Source of the DNA: Nematostella vectensis
Lineage: Eukaryota; Cnidaria; Anthozoa; Actiniaria; Edwardsiidae
Direction: 5' to 3'
Assembly (NCBI RefSeq): GCF_932526225.1
Contig: NC_064037.1
Coordinates: forward strand, 8,910,203 to 8,974,202
Length of the DNA: 64,000 nucleotides
Within the stretch, counting starts at the first letter, position 1, and each line of letters opens with the position of its first letter. Below, piece after piece: positions 41,604 to 53,997 of this stretch. A program made the translations under genes and the position numbers. A model generated the notes under the pieces. It made no database searches, had not been told where the DNA came from, and worked only from the letters and a program-made list of their open reading frames with translations.

Positions 41604-42101
41604 CATTGACGCCTGGCTATTTTTTAGCTGAATTCTAGATCTGCTTGACCTGGAATTGATTGGTTTTTGCTTTGCGGATTGCTTTCTAATTGTGAGAAGA
41701 GGCGTGTCGACTTGTCATACCATGCCGAATTACTCAATTGATATCCCATACTATGCTTTGCAATTGGTAATGGCTGCAAGATGTGTCATGGGTTCCAGAA
41801 AATTGTCCTGGAGGATCAAAATAAAGGTATCTATTTTGTCTTGAGTTGTGTTTTGCTTATCCCTTTCCCCTGCATATGGTATGTTGAGCGTTTTGTTGAT
41901 AGGAATAATTCTTTTGCTTTTCCTTGTATCTTTATTATTTGGCTGAAGAGTAGTTGCTATCCCCTTAGTTGGATGCATACGTTTAAGATTTTCCCTTAAA
42001 CTAATGCCTAGTATCTTGAACTTGATGTGTTTATTTTGCAATTTGGCTTGTGGATACTTCTCAGGGCCGGCACAGGCCTGTTTAGGGGTAAGTAGGTTAA
42101 T
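41604..42101 (+). mobile_element. Dispersed repeat family, short copy
   Basis: Matches 16690-17667 in the same orientation: CATTGACGCCTGGCTATTTT at the left, GGAGGATCAAAATAAAGGTA, AGAGTAGTTGCTATCCCCTT and GTTGGATGCATACG inside, and CAGGCCTGTTTAGGGGTAAG at the right. It is about half the length of the other copy, mostly from a shorter left part. Confidence 0.7.
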
Positions 42102-42935
42102 ATCCAACGGAGACAACTTGTTGATCCATACTTTTTATTGTGTTAACCTTGAGACTAAACACTTTTATTGTGTTAAAGAGCTGTCTATTGGCGGAGTCAT
42201 ACATCTCTTCAAAGGTCCACGTAGTAAATAGGCATTAGAAGGTTCGCTTTCCATCTGTGACTCCATAGTAAAGAGGCGAACTCGTACACCTGTCACATTA
42301 CCAATTAGCACTTATCGAATGTCGTATAAGCTATAACAGAGCTTGTATCTACTACGATTATCACATTGAAAATGTTCCTATAGCCTGCTTTACAAAGCCT
42401 TTAGAGTGTCAATGTCTTATGATTGCTTGTCACATAACCTATTAGCACTTATCGATAGTCGTATAAACTGTAACAGCTATGCTATCTATACAACGACTAT
42501 CACACTTGACACTCACAAAAAGCTATACAACGTAATTAGATGTTAAAGTTATTGTTAAGATTTTCTCTAGGCAAAGCCAACGCGAAATCGACCAGTCTTC
42601 CTTTCATCTTATTTATGTGAAGCGTATTTTTGTCAGGACCACAGGCCCGTTGTCAGAGGGGTGTGGATGACTGCGTTTGAAATTTGCAGGAGAAAATGGC
42701 CTGCTTAATGGCGAAACCCTGATCAAAATCCTGGCTACGACTCTGGACCATATAGTCCAGTTTATACGCAGTACAGATTATGTCCTCACTAGGAGATCTC
42801 ACTTTTTTGTGAAGGCATTGAAAGGCATGTTGGCATGAAAGGCTGCTGCAGGCCAAAAAAAAAAAAAAAGAAGGGTGTTGCCCCAATCCCTCGTATTTGT
42901 GTCCTGCTACAGCTCTTATGACGTGTAGGGTCTCC

Positions 42936-44331
42936 CTAGGGTTGCCTCGCGTTCTGGCTAGCCATCCCGGCGGGAGCGACAGCCCTATTGGCACGCTTGG
43001 TGAGGCTTACAGGCCCAGTCCTTTGCCTATCGCTATTGGTCATGCTGTTCGTATTTACATTTACCTGTTCATTTGAGAACAACATGGTCAAGCCATACCT
43101 ATAACTAGAGCAAAGTACATGGTGGATCACTGGCGGGAAGACGACGTGAATCTTAGAAATAAGCTCCAGCATCAAGACGCTTCCCGGTGACATAAAGACC
43201 TCGGCAATAACAGTAGACGCGAGTGCCAGTGTCGAGTAAGGAATGATGCAGATAAAGAAGCCGAGGCACAGCACAGGCATCATTCGGTGTTTGGACCGGA
43301 GGGCCCTGGCCTGGTTCAAGTCTGTCATAGTATTAATGCGCCTGCAAGAGATGTACAGTCGCGAGAGTACGAATTTAAGGAATGTTGATCAACCAAAACA
43401 ATTTTCCTCATTTATATTGTTCTCCAAAGCTACTACCCTGCTTTCTACAGAGCTTTCTTCCTGTTTGTTTCTATCAGTTCACTTATCCGTGTGGCTTCTC
43501 TGTTCTTTCGCGTTCTGAGAGACGCAGCACTGATACAAACAAATAGAAAGAAAATTTACTAGCAGGGTAAAGCTACAGGCATTAAAAAACTAACATCAAA
43601 TGATCTTTTTCATATTAAATTCCGTACCTTCGAGTATATGCGAAGATCGAGATGCAAATTATGCCAGGGAGGTAAATCAATGCGCATATGAGATTGACCG
43701 AGTAGGCGAATGATGGCGTGCTTTTCCGAGTCCAATCCATGTGGCACGTCAATTGGTGTGATGATTCCACATACGAACTCCAGCCAACCAGCGGTCCAAT
43801 CGCCACGCATGCGCTAACCAGCCATACAGCTGCAAGCCCCACGCGCGTGATCATCATTCGCTTGGGCTTCCGGACATCCAGGAAAAAGTTCAAGTAATAG
43901 CTGATCATCATTAGTCCGCATGTCAGACTAATGACCACACATCCTAAAGTTTCAAACAACGCTGACCAGTAACAGAACAATGGCACTTCCCCTAGGGTTT
44001 TCTGGGTAGCGTTCATGCTTATTAGCGGGACGGTGTAGCTAAGAAGGGTGAGCATTAGGCAGGATGCGCTTATGTTGGTGTAGAATGGAACCATCGATCG
44101 GCGTCGAAGGAATGATCGTGAGAATACCCTGATGACCACAAGGTTACCGATGATGCCGAATACCAAGTAGACGATCATGATATAGAGGAATGTCACCCTG
44201 ATGGAACCGTTCTTAACGCTTGTCGTTGCGTTGGTGCTTTGCATGGTCATGATGATAACCCTTGTCGTTTCTAATAAATGTAATAAGTTTAAATCAGTTA
44301 TCAAAGTACGACCCGCTACCGTGGCCACCAT
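42936..44331 (-). CDS. Opsin-like class A GPCR with retinal lysine but altered core motifs (two exons)
   Basis: Exons 44331-43628 and 43341-42936; 1110 nt, 369 residues. The single intron is AG|GT...AG|G in the loop between TM5 and TM6. Seven hydrophobic segments are present. TM7 reads LISKIHVVFPPVIHH: Lys298 sits exactly seven residues before the Pro of the NPxxY position, as Lys296 does in rhodopsin, so it should bind retinal. GWSSY before the second loop, the C120-C196 pair, FETLGC in TM3 and IPY in TM6 also fit opsins. Unusual: DRY is replaced (ISYY), NPxxY is PPVIH, TM6 Trp is Ile267, the TM2 Asp is Cys91, and rhodopsin's Glu113 position is Ser123 while Glu127 sits four further on. N34-A-T is a possible glycosylation site. 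Probably one of the divergent anthozoan opsins. Met28, Met30 are alternative starts. Confidence 0.85.
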
Positions 44332-44450
44332 GACAGTTTCGTGAAGTAAACCAATAAGGATGCGAGAGACGTGCTATATGATACGACGCGCGCTACCGTG
44401 GCCACCTTGACAGTTTTGTGGATTAAGCAATAAGGCTCGAAAAGACGTTC
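44305..44450 (-). repeat. Partial tandem duplication of the opsin start region
   Basis: About 65 bp containing GCTACCGTGGCCACC(A/T)TGACAGTTT and CAATAAGG occurs at 44305-44370 and again at 44380-44450. In the upstream copy the opsin ATG has become AAG, so it cannot start the same protein. Confidence 0.75.
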
Positions 44451-44591
44451 TATCTGATTGACATAAAGTTCATCACTGGCCAACCACGACAATGAAATGC
44501 CACAGAAAACGCCACGAAATTCTCCTAGCTAAGAAGCCGAAGCCCGCCACGCACTATTAGTCATTTTTTTGCACATTACTATTGTGTTTTT

Positions 44592-47154
44592 CAGTTAGGG
44601 TCATAACTAAAATTGGAGGCATTTTGTAAATAAAGAAATTATCCAATCACAGCAAGCCAAAGAAAATGCCAGCTATCACTTGAAAAAAAAAAAAGGCGGC
44701 GCGAAGGGGAGTACGAATATACAGCCTAACCGTTTCTTTGAAGCTGTTTGACACCCTGAAAATAAAATGCCACATTCAATATCGAAAAACACGCACTTAT
44801 AGTTCACTAAACGCTGAACACAGACCCGGGAAGCACCGTCGACTCGATCCTAATGCGTTGTAACAAGCTAAGTACAGCAACTAAAACACTACTTATGTAA
44901 AAGTTTTAAGTACTTGATACAAAATTAAATAGATAACTTTTAACTTTGCCCCTCTTTTTCTATCTAAATAACGAGGTATTTAAGTTATTTTAAACTGTTC
45001 TTCAAGGCAGTAACTTCATACCAGGGGTCTACTATAAAGCCGGAGATTTTACATAGATTTTACTTAATTTTCTCAATAGTTTCACGTGTGAACAAAATGC
45101 AACGGCGTACACTGAATTTATCAAACAATAAAAGTACTTATAAAAAAATAAGCGCGAGAGAGAGGGGGCTTAAACTTGAACAACCGATTTTGGGTGCAAG
45201 TTCACTTGTGTGACCGACTACAGTCATTGTACTCCACTGGGCACTAGAATCTTTTTTGCTTCAAAAGCTTATCTTTCTCAGTCCACCCAAAATGTAGTTT
45301 TCATAATTTAATTCTTTATCATCAGGGCGTTGTGTATAGATTTTCAAATGTGACAGTATTTAGAATTAGGAGGGTGTTTTGGACACAACCCATGTATTCT
45401 AGCATAAAAAGGAACTTTTAAAAGAAATCCAAGGTGCTAAGCAATAAATAATTGTTTTTAGTACTTCACTAAATTGTTGTTCAACCCTCCTTGTGTATAA
45501 CAAGTGTGTATAAGTGTATAACCTTACACTTCCCTGGTATAACTTCCCCTCCTGGTGAAATTTCATTTGTCATGTCAACTAATCGAAATTCATGAATATT
45601 GTTAAATTTTACAAGACTTCTGCACACTAGAAACAATTCTGCATTATTTTGGCCTAAAAGTGTGGTAAAGCAGCAGAAATGATCATGATTTTGAATGTGA
45701 TTATGCTGAGATTGCATTGTTTTTATTTTGTGCCACCAAATTACTTATTCAACGTATTCAAGCGGGGAATTATGTGATCCTGTGATTAGTAAGTGTGCAC
45801 CAGAAATTAAAACTAGCCACCATCATCTCCAGAAAACCAACCCAACAACCCCTTTCCAAATACTCCAAAGCATTAAGCAAACATATGAAAAAAATTGGTG
45901 ACAGTTAACTTATATGATGTCTTCAGAAGAAAATAACCCCCATTCCCACCCCTGGATCTGTCTCTGTATGGGTGTGTTCGTTAGAAATGAGGTATAGAGA
46001 AATAAAAAACAGAATCATTTTCAAACATTAAAAATTTTTTATATTAATTTAGGCATCCCATTTTATCCTGACAATGTTTTGAAAATTACAAAAAAAATAT
46101 AACTGAATGATCAATTGTCAATTACACCCACATGAACTCTCTTCTTGACTAAAGAGTGCAACTTAGTTTACATGAACATTTCATCTTTATAAAAGAAAAG
46201 ATAACGGGTTTGTATAAGCATTAAACTTCTGATTCATTTCCATGCAGAAGTCTTTAAATGTAGGCATGTATTTTTATACCAATCCAAAGAGAATACGGCA
46301 GAAATTGCTTTCTTTATTTGGCAGTGTCCACTCAAACTTTGTATCATTTGGATTTACGTAAAATAAGTTGCCATCTAGCATGGTATAAGATAGGTATACA
46401 ATGATTTATTGTAGAATACTGTAGAAAATTCCACTTGTCATGTATCTCATGAGCATAAAAAATATCCAAGATAAATAAGCTCCTACTCATGTGCTCACTA
46501 GGCCAGTCCCTTTCAATTTCATCGATTATCTTTATTCGCAACTGCTACTTTAGCACCCCAACCAAAACGAAAAGACAAGACAAAAAAAGGTTAACAACAA
46601 CTCTGCTTCTTGCTTGTTTTAGTCCGCTACCTTTCTTCTGCGACTTTGATGTATGCGAGTTACCTCAAACACGCTATCAGGTACTGGACGTGAGGTTCCA
46701 TGATACAGCATGTAACTTGCGAAAATGTAAACAAAAACTAAGTGGCGGGGTACCCATGGGGTACCCACGAGGTATTCGCTTGTTCAAAGCATCAAAATGA
46801 TGAAAAACTATTGTAGATTCTGTCGATGTATTTCCTTTTTTGCTGACACCGTCCGGACCTAACGAAAATCACAACTTTCTCAGATCGATTGGGCACATAA
46901 GGGCGAAATTTTGAGTGACGTTGGCCGTTAATCTTGAAGTAAATATTTTCTCGCCACGATCGCGCTGATTCTCTTTTACAACATGGCGTCCGGGTTCCTC
47001 TAGCATGCAGTAAACGCAATAAATCATAGGTAGGAGTATTATTCGGCCGACAGAAGAACGTTTTCTGCGTGGTTCTCTCGCCGCGGCTATGGCCGCCATT
47101 TTGCATAATAATGAGGTTAACTGATACCTCCAATTTTAGTTATGAACCTAACTG
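44592..47154. mobile_element. 2.56 kb element with 29 bp terminal inverted repeats
   Basis: The left end CAGTTAGGGTCATAACTAAA continues ATTGGAGG; the right end is its reverse complement with one mismatch (CAGTTAGGTTCATAACTAAA). The flanks (TTTTT and TTCTTTG) do not give a clear target duplication. The interior has short minus-strand frames near the right end (47099-46869, MAAIAAAREPRRKRSS start) without a recognisable transposase, so it is probably non-autonomous. No other feature is seen between 44600 and 47150. Confidence 0.75.
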
Positions 47155-48230
47155 TTCTTTGACGCTTTTCTTGGGTTTGGGAAAATTAAGCCCACAATTT
47201 TTGGGGTACTCGTCTTAAGATAATGACCCCTTACGTAAATGAAACGAAAACTTTTTTTTTGTAATCTATCAATGTTGAATCGTATCTTATTTATCTTTTT
47301 TAATTGCCAGAAAATAAAAGCAAATCGTTGATTGCGCTTTGAAATACAAGTACAGACGGTTATTGCAATGAAGTTTTTAGTGTGGTTGTTTACCACATTT
47401 TCAGCCTTGAAACTATTCGTTTTCCTCGAAAAATCCCATCTCCGGTTTAGGTACTCCATTGAGACTTCACGATGTACGTCCAATTTTATTGCGCACGGCT
47501 TTTTTAAGACTACTGTCTTCTTTAGATAGATTATTTCAGCTGGTTCGGATCAGACGGTGTGTCACCTCTGAAGAAAAGGGCATAAAAGTATATTTACTTA
47601 CTGACAGCCCGTATCGTCACCACGTTAACTCGAATTACTTTTACTATCTTCTTTGGTAATTTTTCAACGAGGATTAACAATTCTATTTATGTCTTGAAGC
47701 CCTACGTGTGATCCCCTACGTACACTATAGTTTTGTATTTTTTTGTGCCCGCCGTACTTTTAAACGGTTCTGTATTGTTGAAAGTTCAAAAGCTTAGTAC
47801 TTGCTCAACACTACTCATATACGGCAAATACTCATACATTACTTACCAAAGGAAAAACGTGATGGTCTCTGTGGTCTTCTTACAATAAGCTTTAGATGAG
47901 CATTAGCTGTGATGCGTCAGTGAATCGCTCTTTTCTTTTCCGCGTTGTTACACCTCCACCAAGGAGACGATCAGTCTAGTCATATGGAGGAAACAATTTA
48001 ATAATGTAGCCAATGTCTAATAGATGACCATTAAAAACAGGCTTCAATCTGAATGCAAAGTAGACATAAATTCAGAAAATTCTTCACCGATTTGTTATCA
48101 GTCTGGCGCCCACTGTGCATACGCGCAAGTAAAAATAAGAAGCAAGGACGATATAAGGTATATCAAAACTAGACCGGAAATGAAACAGATCTTGTTTTGA
48201 CCTTTTTTTCTTTGTTTTCTTTGCCGATTT
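47155..48230. other. Intergenic, nothing recognised
   Basis: No coding signal, RNA gene or repeat family that I can identify in this kilobase. Confidence 0.4.
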
Positions 48231-48233
48231 GTA

Positions 48234-49432
48234 CAGGACCCGAAATGATCCCAGGACCCGAAACGATCCCAGGACCCGAAACGATCCCCAAAAGTTCCCC
48301 AACTGATCCCGGGACCCGAAACGATCCCCAAGAGTCCCCGAAATGAACCCCAAGGAATTACAGTAATGGACAACTAAAGGAATGTGTAAGGATTGACTTT
48401 CAGTTTTAAAAACATATGAAACATTTAGCTTTGTTTGTGTTATTAAAAGGAAATTTACATTAACTAAAACTATAGTATTAAGATTTTAATATACGACTGC
48501 GGGGGAAATACAGTGGTTGAGTCAGAAATTAACAATTCCCGTGATAGTAATTTGAAGAACCCGGCGTGGATAAATCATTTTTACATAACAAGCCATAAAA
48601 GAAAGTCTTTACAGATAGGACATCCTGCTTTTCATAGGAAGCGAAATGTTTTAAAGTTATTTTTTAGCATGTTTGTTTTCGGTGAATGAAAGACCTATCA
48701 TATCATGATATCATGCCGGGGTGTACGCACGACTACATCAGGAAATTCAAAACTCATATAATATTGCTTTTTACAAAAGCCACATCCTCTTAATATTTTG
48801 CATCGGTAGTAGAAGGGTTGTTCGAGTGTATTGCTCAGTGTGCTTTTGTCATTCCATCTTCTCGGCCAAACCGGCTGCCTAAAATGTGTCGGTAAATATT
48901 CGCTCTTGTGGACAAGGATTTCGTGGTGAAACACATGTTTGGTTGTCAAATGAATATTAATTTTTAGGGGTGTGATGTTTACCGGAAATGAGACTCTCAT
49001 TATAGTGTCAGAGTCATGTGTCGGAACAGCAAAATGTCAAGAGTGTGATGGAAGGTCAAAAGTTTGGTTGATCTGAGCAAAGCTGTGCTATGTTTATGCT
49101 GTATTCCTCTCAGTAGCAATTTAAAGTTGTGTATTTGTTCTGGACTCTGTTTATGGGTTTAACGCCGGGCAATGTAATAAATAGAAGTATTGTGTTGGAA
49201 TTTAATATTTTTAAGTCACGTTGTTTAGAAATCGAGTCGCTGTTAACCCTTTATTATGCTTCAGAATTGCAAGTATTTCTTCTGCTTTCCCTTTGTCCAT
49301 TACCGCAATTCCTTGGGGTTGATTTCGGGGACTCCTCGGTATCGGTTCGGGTCCGAGGATCAGTTGGGGTACTTTTGGGGATCATTTCGGGTCCTGGGAT
49401 CGTTTCGGGTCCTGGGATCATTTCGGGTCCTG
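48234..49432. mobile_element. 1.2 kb inverted-repeat element with TA flanks and internal GGACCCGAAA repeats
   Basis: Termini CAGGACCCGAAATGATCCC and its inverse GGGATCATTTCGGGTCCTG. TA stands directly outside on both sides (48232-48233, 49433-49434). Each arm of about 130 bp contains three to four tandem units of CCCAGGACCCGAAACGAT type, and ends inside at CCCCAAGGAATT / AATTCCTTGGGG and GGACAA / TTGTCC. TA duplication suggests a Tc1/mariner-like or related element. Short open frames over the repeats are artefacts. Confidence 0.8.
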
Positions 49433-49439
49433 TACAGAT

Positions 49440-51440
49440 TCCCAAAACAAGGTGTAAGGATTCTCACAACACTTCGAAATAGATAAGAGCGTCGGTAAGT
49501 GTTATCTCTTTTTTGAACTATTCCTGCTTGCGGTTCATGCGTATAAACTACAGATTCCCTGTTATAAAAAATAAGGTGTTTATTAGCGTTGATATCGGCT
49601 ATTGTATGGGCGTAACACCAGTTAGCACGGCAATTTATTTTGGGTGCCTATTTGACCTGGGTGTTTTCTGACTGTATACAACTTTCAAGGGAAAAATCTG
49701 TCAGATGGGCTTTCACGCGGGGCTTAGGTTTCAAACGAAAATGAACTATTTAAAGTGTAAATTAGCTCGCGATTCCAATAGTCTGAGCGGATTATAGACA
49801 GCATGATGGATAGGGGAGAAAAAAAATGCCCTTCGTTATCGTGGTTCGTTTGATTTTCTTTATCATAGAACCCGTCATCAGACAATGACTTGTTAACTTT
49901 GGTCGAGGACCCGAAGATGATATCCAAAATTTATCAATTCCAGAACCTCTTCCCCTTTCACCGAATTTGTAATTTAGGTGGCTTTGTGAGCTTCGTTACA
50001 GTCGAGTAAAAAAATATGTCACAGGTACTACCTTAAACAGCTTCTGTCAGCCCATATTTTGTCTCCATAGAAAAATCCCAATTGCGAAAAACATCCATTT
50101 TCATCGGCCGATTTAGAAAAGCCGTTGCTTTGAAAAGCTGTTGCTACTAAATTAGAACAAATATAAACGTGGGATATACAAGGGCTTTTTAAAGAACGGG
50201 AAATAATGACATTGAGGGTATAGCAAATGGCTCTCTCGAATTTTCGAACATGTCGAGAACATTTTAAAACTTTCGAACGCGATCCCTTGAATACAAGGAA
50301 TGCAATCATTATAAAATCTATTATTGAAAACTTTTATTCCTTCTCATTATCAAGGTAGCAACATCGCGAAGCGGAGGCTCCGTACCATTTTGGCTTCTTT
50401 GGTCAATTTGGAAAGACCTCAAAAAACGTTTTCCTTCTATGTAGGTAAGACGTCGCTCAAATTTTATACAGAGCCAAAATAGGCGGAAGTCTTGCTCGAA
50501 TACTCTTTATAAAAAAAAAGGAAATGCACGAATATTGGCCGCTGCGTCGTTTAGCCAAAAGAAAAAAGGCCCGCTTCATGAGAAAAATCAGCTAAAAACA
50601 AAAAAGTCCCTGCACCTTTAAAATTTAAATGGTCGACCCCTAACACCGCTTATTATTACACCCCTGTATTCGCCAAATATGTTTTATTGATAGAAAATTG
50701 ATTTTCTAAATTGTTCCAAAAGGGTGGAGCTTGACCGACAAAGCGCCTTTAAAGTTTTAGTTACCGGCTTGTAAGTGGAGGGGTCGGCAAATGAACACAA
50801 TAACAGAACTCAACTTCCAAATGAAGTCAATCGAACGTTCGGTACTTCACCCGGAATTTAACAAAATCGAACTTTAAATCAATCTGGAAATTCCAACCCC
50901 GAAGTCTGCTCTCGTCTTATTTACGCGACATAATTGTTTGAGCACAGTAATATTTTATCCCTGGACTTTGAAATTAAAGTTTACAAATGGAAACGCTGGC
51001 TTAACTGTTTTCCTTTTTGAAAAATTACAAAAAAACTTGTTTTTTGTTTGCATTTTATATTATCGAATTATCTATGTTAACTTTGTTAGAGGTTGTCCTT
51101 ATAAAAATCTTAGTAAACATTACGGTTTACTGCCCAAATGCACAAAATCAAAGATTAAACAAAAGCAATCGAAAAAAAAAAGGAATGATAAGATAGGAAA
51201 GAAAACAAAACGATATCCGGAGCCGTTTGTCGAAGGCTGGTAAGCATGTTTTATTGAATTCTCTTTGATTGCTTTGGTGAGTCTCCGGAAGACTATGTTT
51301 TTAACGTCATTTCAATCCACAAATCCTTACAAGAAAAGTTCTCGCCTGGGAAGTTTTACATCTTCCCGTTAATCGGTATAGATTCCTTATGAAATTCGCT
51401 AGTCTTCTCGCTTCGCTGCTCAATATTTAAAGGAAAAACC
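49440..51440. other. Intergenic, no gene recognised
   Basis: AT-rich. Short open frames at 49724-49927 and 50028-50309 (minus) and 50938-51243 (plus) lack protein features or splice context and are treated as chance. Confidence 0.4.
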
Positions 51441-51446
51441 CTGCAA

Positions 51447-51996
51447 CAGTAGGGACCTTCGACGACGACGACGGCTAGGACAAGGCGATCGAAAAAGATG
51501 TTTTCGCGCGTGGCGATCAATAATAATTTAATTGCAATGAAATAAGCAAAACATTATAGTCAGAGACATACTAAGTAAACTAAGGACATTATTTCTACAG
51601 CAGCGAACGTAGTTAGTGGTGTTTATAGTGCAAACGTCCGCATCCTCCATTGACCGTGAAACTTGGAGTTTTCATGTCGTGGTTTTACGGAAAACGGCTG
51701 AAATGTATCAGACAGAATGCATTTTCACGCGCATCTTTCGAATTTTGAATCAAAATTCCATTGTTTTCTGCCGTCGGCGTCCGCGTTGCCGTTGTCGTTG
51801 CTTAAAGCCCCGTGCAAACTGCGCCAGCACCTGCCAGCATTGCTCTGGCGAATTCTTTCTCGACTGACCACGACAAAGGAAATGTCAGAAATTCCATTTC
51901 CCATTTTGGAATATCCTTTGTCAGTCAAGCGAAAATTCGCCAGCAATGATGGCAGGTGCTGGCGCACTTTGCACGGGGCTTTAGGTCCCTATTGAA
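51447..51996. mobile_element. MITE with a second MITE nested in its right end
   Basis: The outer element has ends AGTAGGGACCTTCGACGACG at the left and TAGGTCCCTATTG at the right, with a GACGACGACGACGGC-type subterminal repeat matched by GCCGTTGTCGTTGC near 51788-51802. The right terminus is split: the inner element (51805-51981) stands between the subterminal repeat and the terminal AGGTCCCTA. So the outer insertion came first. Confidence 0.65.
51805..51981. mobile_element. Inner 177 bp MITE with TA duplication
   Basis: Near-perfect inverted arms: AAGCCCCGTGCAAACTGCGC and GCGCACTTTGCACGGGGCTT, continuing through CAGCACCTGCCAG / CTGGCAGGTGCTG-like sequence and TGGCGAATT. TA flanks both sides (51803-51804, 51982-51983). 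It could fold into a long hairpin. Confidence 0.85.
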
Positions 51997-51999
51997 GAA

Positions 52000-53415
52000 A
52001 GAATTACTTTAAAACTATTCGTGCAATTTTATGATTCATGATGCGTCAAGAAAAATGAAATCTCGTAGGATGAGGAGCGACTGCGAGCCAGCATTATGGA
52101 ATGTAGAGAATTCTTACGTCCCTCAAAACCAAGTCTTCCTTTTTTTTATAGAGCATTCCAACTTCCGTTCGCTTTTTGTCGTGTTTCCGATTTTTTAAGC
52201 GTTTAAGCTCAACCGAAACGAAACCTGCTCTTTATTTCTTATTTCCTTAAAGAATTTAAACTAGATCTGCTTTCACGCATTTTATTGTCTCGTAAAAGTG
52301 AGAAGAGGCTTTTACAATTATTTATTTGAAAGATAAAATAGCACAATGTTGCCAATGTGGTGTCTTTTTTATTTCATCCTGGTAAAAGCGGATTTAAAGG
52401 AAGACAAGGCCGGATGACTATATCTTGTGCGATCTTTTTGTCGTGTGCGCAGATATTGAGAAGAATGTTTTTGGGGCAAGGGCGCGCGCACCCTGCGCTT
52501 ATCTTTGCCGCACGGCTGCCATTGCATTGTAAAATATCTATTCATAAATCTTTTCATTTTCCAATTAAGCCTCTTTTAAACATTACATGAGCAATAAAAT
52601 ACAAATGAATTTTTATTCTATTTGACGACCGGCAGTAATCTTGGAAATATAGGGTGCCGACAAAAAGCTGTTACGCGTTACCCTTCAACGTCGACCTCTC
52701 CGAAGGCAATCGTTGCTCGTAAATATGATATCTCAATCGCTGAGCAAAAGAATGTCTACTGTGCGCGTCGTCATTTACTTATATATACAAACCTATGCAT
52801 TATTTTACGTCCAGTCAATTATTTTAAGTACTTAATTAAGGTAATTCCCTTAAAATGTTCTACAACCCAGACTTGGCATAAACAATATTAAAGTTAAGGG
52901 CTTTTAAAAAATGTAAAAGAAAATGGGGGTACCGACCTCGTTTTCACAACAGAGGGACGTAGAGTTGACGCGTTTACTGATCGCGCGAGGAAAAAGCCCA
53001 ACTTTTAGTTTTCAAAAAGAGTGCCTATAGTCTTTAGAAAATTAAGTTCTGCTTGTCGAGCTACATGAATCCGATCTCCCAAACAATGACCCGTAATAGC
53101 TAACTTTCAAAATAAATCACATTAAAGAGATCGCACTAAAAGACACTGTTTTCGCCACTATTCATACGGTAAAAAGCGCCATTTTGAGGTATTTTATGGC
53201 AATAATAAAATAATAAATTTTATGGCAATTAATAAATAAACAAACTTCTACAACCCAACTTTTTTTCTTCTTTCAGTATATCATTTTCCCGTATATATTT
53301 AACTACTTGTACATCTGCGGCGCGCGCGCACACTTAATACTGGAAAATTCGAACAAACAGCGCGCGCCACTATGCGCAGAAGTGGTGCGCAGTGCAATTC
53401 AAGAGAATTACCTTT
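52000..53415. other. Intergenic, nothing recognised
   Basis: AT-rich sequence without coding signal or recognised repeat. Confidence 0.4.
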
Positions 53416-53419
53416 AAAT

Positions 53420-53880
53420 CAGGGGCTCATGAGTAGGGGCAATCAACTGTATTATATAACTGTAACGGCGTTTCCGAGGATCTGGCGGTTTTTTTTAGCG
53501 CACGAACGGGCCAATCAGTTACGTTGACGTTAGTCGCGCGCGCGAGTGACGTGAGGCTGCACGCGCAAATTGCAGTTAGGAAGAATATGTTTTATCCATC
53601 ATCCGTCGGGTTTTGTTTGTTTGTTTACCAAAAGAATTGCAAGCTAGAATTCAAAGTCGTAGGTAGGATTGGATTCATATTAAAGAAAAGAGCAACAAAA
53701 GTCAAAGTACCGAAGAGAGAACATAGCTTTTTGTCTGAGACTGCGCGTGCGGTTGACCTTAGGCAAAACGTCAACGCAAAGGTCGAATCTGATTGGCTTA
53801 TCCGCGCGTCTAAAAATAGCCTGATCCTGGGAAACGCAGTGACACCGGGGAAGTTGATTGCCCCTACTTATGATCCCCTG
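53420..53880. mobile_element. 461 bp MITE of the same family as 21126-24044
   Basis: Ends CAGGGGCTCATGAGTAGGGG and its inverse CCCCTACTTATGATCCCCTG. The arms also share GGCGTTTCC(G/T)AGGATC, AATCAG and AACGTCAACG. The centre, with TTTATCCATCATCCGTCGG and GAATTGCAAGCTAGAATTCA, matches the right arm of the 2.9 kb element at 23510-23780 in reverse. Confidence 0.85.
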
Positions 53881-53997
53881 CATAAATGGAATATCGCGTG
53901 TATTTCCTGTTTTCGATTGTAGCGGATTCCCGCCTAGAACAAGTGGATAAGAAACACGGCAATGGCATGGACATTGCATTTTTTTAAAAGTCCATCA

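Noticed and set aside
46792-47133. 113- and 76-codon minus frames near the right end of the 2.56 kb element as a transposase
   Set aside because: No catalytic or DNA-binding motif is recognisable, and the two frames overlap.
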